Shown one piece after another: positions 56,621 to 64,000 of a stretch of 64,000 bases of DNA. The DNA lies in contig CM054057.1 in the NCBI GenBank assembly GCA_028641055.1, forward strand, positions 396,598,541-396,662,540, given 5' to 3'. The notes below the pieces were generated by a model. The model had not been told where the DNA came from, searched no databases, and was given only the letters and a program-made list of their open reading frames with translations. Source of the stretch: Alopecurus myosuroides (lineage: Eukaryota; Streptophyta; Magnoliopsida; Poales; Poaceae). Position 1 is the stretch's first letter. Each line of letters opens with the position of its first letter. Position numbers and translations under genes: made by a program.

Positions 56621-59600
56621 TGTAACATCCCAAGTATGAAAAATAGCCATTAGAATGTTTGCTCTCTGTTATTTTATGTTTTGCATCATGGCATCATGTT
56701 CATTGCAATTGTTTTGCTTGTTTTCCTTTTGTTTTCCAACTGTTTTCATTTGTTTTCCTTTGTTTTCTATTTGAATTTCAAACCAAAATTCAAACCTTTT
56801 GTTTCATCCTTGTGATGTTACAATTTCCAAATGAATATTTCAAAATAAAGCAATCAATTGTTTCCATTAAAGTGTGATTCCAAAACTATTGTTTTGTTTC
56901 TATCAAAAATTCATTTAATATCAAACCCCTTTCAAATTCAATTATGATTTTCTTCCAAACAACAACCATGTTGAAAGTTATGAAAATTGCAAAACAAATC
57001 AATCATTTGTTTCCAATTAAACCATAAGGTTCACACCATTAAAATTATGTCTTTTAATAATTGAATTAATACAAACTTAATCCAAATGTTATTTCAAATT
57101 CAACTGCAAACAGTACCCACTTTTGAAATTATGAATAACCAAAACATTTGTGCTCATTTGTTTCCAATTAAAATCATTTGATCACCCTATTCAAATATTG
57201 TTTTCAATAGTTTGAAGTTGATGTAAATTGCTTGTGAATAAAATTCCTTTTTATCAACACCCTAATGGCAATTTAAATTTCAAATCAATTCATAATTGAC
57301 ATGTTTCAAATTGTGGTTTAAACATTAATTTATTGCAAACAATTAAATTCAACAATATTTTCATAATTGCTTGAGCTTATCAAATAGAATTTGTTTATTC
57401 CCAAAAACTCCAAATCAAACTAATATTTGAAATTCAACCACCAATTTAAAAGTCAAGCTAATAATTCAAAGTTTTGGGTCAATGCTAACATTTGCTTGAC
57501 ATTTCTGTTTTGAACACTAACAAAAAAAATTTCCTAAAATTTCACTAACTTAAAACTCTCCATTTTTCTTCCTAATTCTAATCAGCAAAAAAAAAACTAA
57601 CAAAAGAAAAAAAAATAGAAAAGGGAGAAGTGAGAGAGGCAGCCAGCCCAACTTTTCCCCCAGCCCACCTTACCTTCTGGCCCGGTATCCCCCCTTTTTT
57701 TTCTGTCGTCTTCCTCCCCCCCGACGTCACCTCTGTACGACTCCATCGCCACCACCCGATCACCTCCTCCTCCACCCGATGGCTGGCCGTACGAGCTCGA
57801 GGCCACCCTTATAACCTACCCCCCGAGCCCCTGCTAACCCTAACCACTCACCGCCGCCGTTCTCCTCCTCGCAGCACCTCCCCTCCCTGTTCTGAACTTT
57901 TCCATACCGAGCCCCACTCTGAATTTTCCGGTGATCGCCGCAGTGGGAGCTCCCTCCTCGATGGCTAGGTACGGGAACTGGGTCCCCGTACTGTCGCCGA
58001 CATCCTCGTGTCCTCGCCCTGGCACGAGAGGGCCTGTAGCCCCGCCATCAACCACCTCGCTGCCGCCGGCCTTCCCCGACTCCGTCGCCTTCCGGTTGCC
58101 CACGGTGAGCACCCGGCCACCGTGCCCTCCACCTTCTGCTCCTTCTCCGCACTGCACACGCGCACCACGCACCCGTACATCATCCCAGCGAGCCACGGCC
58201 GCGGGCTCTGCTGCCGATCGCCGCCGGCGTAGTGTTCCGTCAGGTTCAGGCGGGAGCGTTCGTCAGTTTCAGATAAACGAACCCGAACTGAACCCTAAAA
58301 GCACACGGACCCCTTACCTGACACGATCGAACGCACACCGCAGTGGCACGCCCCACTGCGCGCAGCTCCGCGCCCACGGTTCGAGCCCCCGCGGCTCCAA
58401 TCTTTTTGGGGTATTTTTCCTAGCCCGTGGCCCACCTGGCTGTGACCGTGGTGGCCACGCGTGCTGCCACGTGAGCTGCCACGCTGGGCTGGGCCCGCTG
58501 GCAGTGGCCCAGGGTAGGCCACTGCGCAGTGAAAAACACTCTGCCCAGTTTTCTTTTCAAACTAGATCCTTTTATTCACAGTTTGGTCCCTGAAACTAAA
58601 ACCTTAATAACTTCTAAAATATAACTCCAAATAATAAAAGTAAAATATGTTTGTTGGTCCAAATTAAATTGTCTATCTATTTGAACCAATTGTGTACTGT
58701 TTTGAATTCTCCAAATGCATTTCAAATTTGAATTCAAATAATTCAATTGCAATTTGCTAAAATCCATAACTAATTCATTTTAATTCCAAATTCAACTTTT
58801 TAAATATGTTTTCTGTCCCAAATTGAATGCTCTATCCAAATATAAATTTTGTTTACTGTTTTGAATATTTTAAATTGGTGAAACATTTGAATTCTTGTTT
58901 AAATCACTTAATTTTGCAAAATTCATAACTTGGGCATAAAAATTCCAAATTCCACAAACTAAATATGTTTTCCAATCAACTTTTCATGTACTTTTCAAAT
59001 ATAAATTTTGTTTGCTGTTTTGAATAATTTAAATTGCTGAAAACAACTGTTTCTTGTTTAATGCATTTAAAATTGCCAAAATAATAACTTGCTCATTTTA
59101 AATCCAAGTTCAACAAATGAAATATGTTTTCCAAGCAAAATTAAACCACCTTTCCAAATATAAAATTTGTTTCATGTTTTCAATAATTAAAATTGGTTGA
59201 ATGATTTAAACCTTGTTGAAATCATTTAATATTGATAATTTCATAACTTGGTCAAATTAATTCTTTTGGGACATATAAAATATGTTTTCAAACCATAAAA
59301 GTATAAATTTTTCAAATATGAATCTCACTTAATGTTTTGCACAAATGAAAATTCAAATAAGTTCATGTTTGAATTAAATTCATTTAATTCTTGCTTAAAC
59401 TTGTTTAATTCATAAATACTTTATTTGAAATCCTTTTTCAACAAGTGAAACATGTAATCCACCCAAAATCTTGTGTTCTTCTCAAATATAAACTTTGTTA
59501 TCTGTTTTGAACAATTTAACTTGATGAAAACAACTGCTTGTGTGACACCTTTAAGGAACCAAAATTCCATAACTTAATAAATGAATTTCCAAAATTGGTA

Positions 59601-61725
59601 AACCTTATTTCCAATTGCTTCTATTGTTGTTATTTTGCTGTTTTCCTCATCCATGCATCATGCTAATTCACTTACACAAGTTGATTAGTTGTAAAACAAT
59701 TAATTCAACCATAATTCATGGGCTTTCCATATGCAATCCAAATCGCATGTGGGTCCATTTAATCATGTTGTTATCTTGTCAACTAGTTTATTTTGTTGCA
59801 TCAATTAAATGGTCATGCATCATCCCATGTTTGTGCACTATGCCATGATATTGATTGTTTATCTTTCTGCATTGTTTGTTTGCTTCTTCTCGGATACACG
59901 ACGACGTTGAGACCGACGATACTTACGACACCCCTTCTAAGGAGTTAGCTCAGTACCAGGCTACTGGGTTTGCAGGCAAGTATTCACTCACATGAACCAT
60001 TGTGTTCCTTTCAACATTGGATACCGATACTTTCCGTTGTCTATTTCTGCTAGCCTTGTGAATCATTGCTTCTGTTCGATCCTATCACATGTTATGCTTT
60101 AACCCTGATATTGCCTCACCTCCACTCCTATAACCCCGTTGCTTGTGCCCGTGTCTTACTAGCATGCTTAGGGTTGTTTTGCTCGAGTCTGTTACCCATT
60201 ACTTTCTGTTACTATATCATTATGTTCTGGGGCTCGATGTTAAACAACAACCTGTTAAATTTGAGGTAATAATAATTTGCTGATAAGGCACCGGCAGGAG
60301 GCCCGGCGTGGTTTTGAGGCCTGCTAGTGTCGACCCTAATTAGGAAAAGGGTCTTGTCTACTGATCCATGATGAGCGCACTAACCGCATGTGGGAAGCGA
60401 GTATGGGCGCCCCCCTCAATTTGACTCGATTCGCATCTCGTCCAAATCACCACACTTAGTTCGGGCTTTCCATTTGATGCACGCATATGCACGTACGAAC
60501 CCTTGGCGCCAGGGTGGAACTTTTGTAGTCGGCATTTAGGGCGGCGTGGTCTTCCAGTGCTATGAGGGTCCCCTTTTCTTCGTGGGGCTCGATTAGCCGC
60601 GCACGCACAGCACGTGGTGCTTTGGGCTTGATGCGAAGAAGAGTTGAGTTGTGTTGAGTGCCCCGCTTGGTGGAAAAGCCATTCCATCTGGCGGGTTATT
60701 CTTACGTGTACGGCCAAATTGGTGCACCCCTGCAGGGATAAATCTTCTCGAGAAGCCGTGTTTTCCGCGGTTATGGATGACGTGGTGAAAGTACTGGCTA
60801 ACAAGTACTCAGAACAACTTACACCTAACTAATGATAACTTGACTAGTAATAGTCTTATTGCCACAATAACTTGACCCATCATTAATCCAACTGTGTGAG
60901 TTATCCTCGGATTGCTTCTTTGGATAAGGGGCGAGGTCCAGGATGGGTTTGTTTGGTGGTTAGTTATAGTTGGTTACGATACGCTATCTTATCTCCTTTC
61001 TGGTAGCCGGAAGTTGTAGTATCTCTGTAGTTGGTTAGTGCAGCCAGCTGTCGCATCTTTTGTATCACCCTTTCTTCCGTTGAACCCAAAGCATCTGTGC
61101 TTGATGTTGTTGGGTACACGTTGGTGAACTGTGAGTCTTGCTTGCCAGTACGTTTATGTACTGACCCCTTTGGGGCTGTGGTTTCCGTAGACTACGTTTC
61201 CGAGGATCTACATGGTGGCTACGACGTGGATTATGACGAGACTGCTGACGAGTAGATAGCGGACCCGGGCAGGATCCGAGACTTCGTGGATGGGCTCCGT
61301 CTTTTCGTTTCCGGCCTCTTAGGCCTATTTGGTTCTTATCTGTACTCAGACATGTTGAATGCTTCCGCTGTGTTGTAATGATGAATTGTTGGGACATGTG
61401 TCCTCTGGATGATTGAATTTGCTATCTCTGCTCTAGTGAGAGCTATTTGCAACTTATTTCAATCTTTTGTGTCGTAGAGATCTGTTGTGATATCACTTGT
61501 TCCAATGTCGTTGACATACCATGTGTGTATGTTTTGAAGTACGTCAACGGAAGTATCTGGATTTCTACGGGATGGTTTGCGCAGACGATGAATAGTAAGA
61601 GAATGGTTGTCACACGTTTACGTGTTGGCCTGCTCATATTGAGATGCGGGTGCCGGTATGCCCCGTAAGCCATTTATCTACTGTTTAACGGACTGTGAGT
61701 ATCCCCTAGAAGTCCGGGTGCGACA
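56621..61725 (+). repeat. Solo LTR A' (5,105 bp), diverged relative of element A
   Basis: It starts TGTAACATCCCAAGTATG and ends GTCCGGGTGCGACA, like element A, and is flanked by the perfect duplication GTTGC (56616-56620, 61726-61730). Blocks such as GGCACCGGCAGGAGGCCC are shared with A's LTR, but the whole is about 475 bp longer and clearly diverged. No internal region remains, so LTR-LTR recombination has removed it. It contains a TATA-like TTATAACC (about 57809) and a strong B-box-like GGTTCGAGCCC (58378-58388) followed by five T residues (58403-58407). Confidence 0.93.
59898..61255 (+). other. LTR-embedded acidic exons in solo LTR A'
   Basis: These are counterparts of exons 2 and 3 of the LTR A unit: 59898-59975 (78 nt, same length, GCAG/GCAAG donor kept, acceptor AG changed to AC) and 61191-61255 (65 nt, same length, acceptor TTCCGTAG kept, TAG stop kept). 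Both reading frames remain open and acidic despite roughly 20 percent nucleotide difference. The upstream exon ends at a matching ACG/GTGAGC donor (58104), but its ATG frame (57961) is not in the same phase as in A. Confidence 0.4.
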
Positions 61726-62482
61726 GTTGCCTTGCTCGAGTGACAGGAACATGAAGGGGGAGGATGTGTCATTGCCATTAGGGAGAAAACAGCGGTGAGA
61801 GTGCCCGCGTGCATAATCATTTCTTACATTACACACTTTGTTTAATGCAATTATCTGTTGCTTGCAACTTAATACCTAAGGGGGTTCGGATGATAACCTG
61901 AGGGTGGATTATTAGTCATAGATGCAGATGGATGTCGGTCTATGTATCTTGTTGTAATGCCCGCACTAAATACCATAGTAATCTTCATGTCACACTGTGC
62001 ACTACGGTGCAGCCTCTATTTGTCAATTGCCCAGCTCTAATTTGTTCACCCAACATGCTATCTTTTATGGAGAGACATCACTAGTGAAACTATGATCCCC
62101 GGTCCATTTTTCCACACTGTTAAACAAACCACAACAATTTCCTGCTTTCTTTACTTACTGCAAGCATACAATGTTTTCCACACTACAAGTCTAATCTTTG
62201 TTGTCAGCAAGACCGGTGAGATTGACAACCTCACTGTACCGTTGTGGCAAAGTATTTTGGTTGTTTTGTGTGCAGGTTCCATGTTGTTGCTGACACCGGT
62301 GAAGCGTCAGCACCACCGTCAGTGGCATCAACCTTCCGAAGATTCTCTTTCTCCTACTGGATTGATAACCCTGGTTCTTAACTAAGGGGAAAACTCCTAC
62401 CGCTATGCTCATAACACCTTCCTCTTGGGGTTCCCAACAACGCTGAGAAAAGATTCAACTATGCCAGCAACAAGGATTTTTC

Positions 62483-62500
62483 TGGCGCCGTTGCCGGGGA
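62483..62500 (+). other. Primer-binding site, tRNA-Asp (element F)
   Basis: TGGCGCCGTTGCCGGGGA is complementary over 18 nt to the 3' end of plant tRNA-Asp(GUC). It is the primer class known from Athila-type elements. Confidence 0.9.
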
Positions 62501-62675
62501 GAAGGAAGTCTTCTGGCAAGGGGAGTCTCTCACTCTCAATCTCTTGATTTTGTTTATCGTCTTGTTTTTATTTTTGTCTTGTTTTGCTTCTCTTTTCAAA
62601 AACACAAAAAAATTAGTTTACTTCATAGCTGTTATTTACTTTCTTGCTTTTATGTCTAGTTTTGTTCCTATTATT

Positions 62676-63510
62676 ATGTCACCAGAAGAAACAATCTTTA
62701 CTTTCAAACAAGGGAATGGTGAGAACTTCAAAGAAGCTTGGTCTAGAGCTTTTGATTCCTATTGCAAAGTTGAACTTAAAGTGACTCTAAATCTGTTTCT
62801 TCGTAGCTCTTACTTTGGTCTTGTTCTTTTTATAGATATGCTTTGGATACTGTTGTAGGAGGTGATTTGCTTAATTGTGATAGAGATCAAGCTTTCAATG
62901 CTATAAGAAAATTAATTGCAACCTACAGCTTAACCAGTAGTTCTGATAAAGCCGTTGCAGATATTTATGCTAGATTAAATACTCTTGAATCACATATTTC
63001 TATCTTAAAAGGATATAGCCAAATTCGTGAAAATCTTGATCATGCCCCAATAAATTTTGAGTCAGCAAATATGACCCTTTGGTTAAAGTTGTTATAAATG
63101 GTGAAACTTTTCATGCTCGTTGTCATATCATGTCTGAATCTTGTCTTATGCTTAAGGAAATTTATGAATCTTTGAACCTTTGGGGGCTAGCTGATGGAGG
63201 AGAAGAAATTCCTCTCATTAATAACACCACTATATGTCCCATTGGGATAGCTGAGAGAGTATTTACGAAAATCCTAGAAAAAACATTCTCCACTGATTAT
63301 CTTGTTATTGAATGTGCAGAAGGAGGAAAAATTACCCTTGGAAGATCTCTGCTAAAGCTCTTAGGAGCAACTATTGATATGGGAAAAGGTAACATGACTT
63401 TCACTCCCAAATCATGCTTGGACCATAAGTTCCCTAAAAATAATAAGGGTAAGAAAATTAAACGTAAGGCCCGTAATGATGTTGATGCTTCTTTACTTGA
63501 AAACACTTGA
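62676..63510 (+). pseudogene. Short gag-like/protease-like coding region of element F, frameshifted
   Basis: Three overlapping frames form one decayed protein. The first starts at ATG 62676 (MSPEETIFTFKQGNGENFKE), a gag-type N-terminus (EAWSRAFDSY). It shifts frame near 62830, continues as ALDTVVGGDLLNC-type sequence, and shifts again near 63075. The last part has INGETFHARCHIMSES and TLGRSLLKLLGATIDMGKG, which look like a retroviral-type aspartic protease fold with the catalytic DTG/DSG motif not evident. It ends in a Lys/Arg-rich tail at a stop (63508-63510). It is much shorter than a full Athila gag-pol, so F may be non-autonomous. A longer ORF upstream (from 62544) only adds a hydrophobic leader-like stretch and is not preferred. 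Confidence 0.7.
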
Positions 63511-64000
63511 GTTGATTTTCTATGCCTAGCTGAAAGGCGTTAAAGAAAAGCGCTACCGGGAGACAACCCGTTTTATTTCTCTGTTTTCATTCAGTTTTCC
63601 TTTGTTTTCTTTGGTGTGCTTGCACCTGGGTGTTTTATATTTCCTTAGCAACCCCACTATATCTTTTCTTTTATGTTTTTGTTGATCTAATTAAAGCCAC
63701 TAGTGGAAAGTTGACACTATATTTCGGATTTCTGTGCAGAAAACAGATTTCTTCTGTCCACTGTTAATTCCGCTAAAAATCATAGAAAAGTCAACATGAC
63801 CTGAGCTTTTTTGTGCTTAATCACGAGTTATATATGCAACTTTGTTTAGAAGACCACTGTTTTATTTGAGCAACAGAAGATTTTTGAAAAAATCGATCTT
63901 TACCTACTGTTCTGTTCTGACAGATTTCTGCCATTTATCACATTTGCATCTTAATCTCTTTCTTTTGGTATTCTTTTGAGAAAATGAGTTTTGAAAGAAG
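63511..64000 (+). other. Element F non-coding region after the gag-like ORF
   Basis: This begins with CTAGCTGAAAGGCGTTAAAG and a GGGAGACAACCCG motif, sequence I associate with this family of grass elements. The rest is AT-rich with no ORF. The element continues beyond the window. Confidence 0.55.

Larger units (their letters stand above)
55763..62472 (+). repeat. Element F 5' LTR (interrupted by solo LTR A')
   Basis: The LTR proper is 55763-56620 plus 61731-62472, about 1.6 kb. TATTTAAG at 56129-56136 is the likely TATA box. The 3' border is placed at CAACA (62472), ten bases before the primer site; this could be off by a few bases because the second LTR is not seen. 61731-62472 holds no gene. 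Confidence 0.75.
55763..64000 (+). mobile_element. Element F: Athila-like Gypsy element, 5' part
   Basis: The LTR starts TGATACGTCACAAATG directly after broken Copia integrase sequence. After an inserted solo LTR the element continues to a perfect tRNA-Asp primer site (62483-62500), then a short gag/protease-like coding region. It runs off the right edge. The LTR start and primer resemble Gypsy families common in pooid grasses. No RT or integrase is in the window. Confidence 0.85.

Overview
The window is plant nuclear repeat DNA, most likely from a grass. Virtually all of it consists of LTR retrotransposons nested in one another: long-LTR Gypsy chromoviruses primed by initiator-Met tRNA, a Tat-like Gypsy with an antisense intron-containing ORF, a Copia/Sirevirus-like element, and an Athila-like Gypsy with a tRNA-Asp primer site and an LTR starting TGATACGTC. 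That combination, with very GC-rich captured exons, fits a pooid grass; the lineage is inference. I found no intact host gene.

Layout. (1) 1-24787, + strand: element A, a chromovirus arranged LTR-internal-LTR-internal-LTR with a 10,446-bp period; its first LTR is cut by the window edge. Each internal unit carries ORF0, gag-PR-RT-RNaseH and integrase-chromodomain, and both units share one in-frame TAG. (2) 24788-44283, - strand: element B, with 6.2-kb LTRs and only about 1.85 kb of non-coding interior. A sits inside B's left (3') LTR, and element C (26504-36375, - strand) sits inside B's interior. C encodes gag-protease and RT, lacks RNase H and integrase, and carries an opposite-strand six-exon gene with its own TATA box. 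(3) 44284-48061: older DNA with a decayed antisense-ORF-type coiled-coil pseudogene, a GC-rich promoter-like block, and a 684-bp hAT-like element that holds exon 2 of an R2R3-MYB gene. (4) 48062-55762, - strand: element D, the 3' part of a Sirevirus-like Copia (LTR, env-like ORF, broken pol), with an 877-bp solo LTR (E) inside it. (5) 55763 to the window end, + strand: element F, an Athila-like element with a frameshifted gag/protease region. Its 5' LTR is split by a 5.1-kb solo LTR (A') of a diverged relative of A.

How the parts relate. The insertion order can be read from the nesting: B before A and C; D before E and F; F before A'. Target-site duplications support C (imperfect), E (TTCGC), A' (GTTGC) and the hAT-like element (ACAGAAAC). 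A's middle LTR is a mosaic of the two outer LTRs, as expected if the tandem array formed by unequal crossing-over.

The least expected structures are gene-like units inside the LTRs. A's LTR has three exons in consistent phase, two of them acidic and ending in a stop that is conserved in A'. It also has a 72-nt tRNA-like segment followed by a T run. B's LTR has a short spliced-looking ORF antisense to the element. These units, C's antisense gene and the MYB-carrying hAT-like element are the best candidates for something undescribed.
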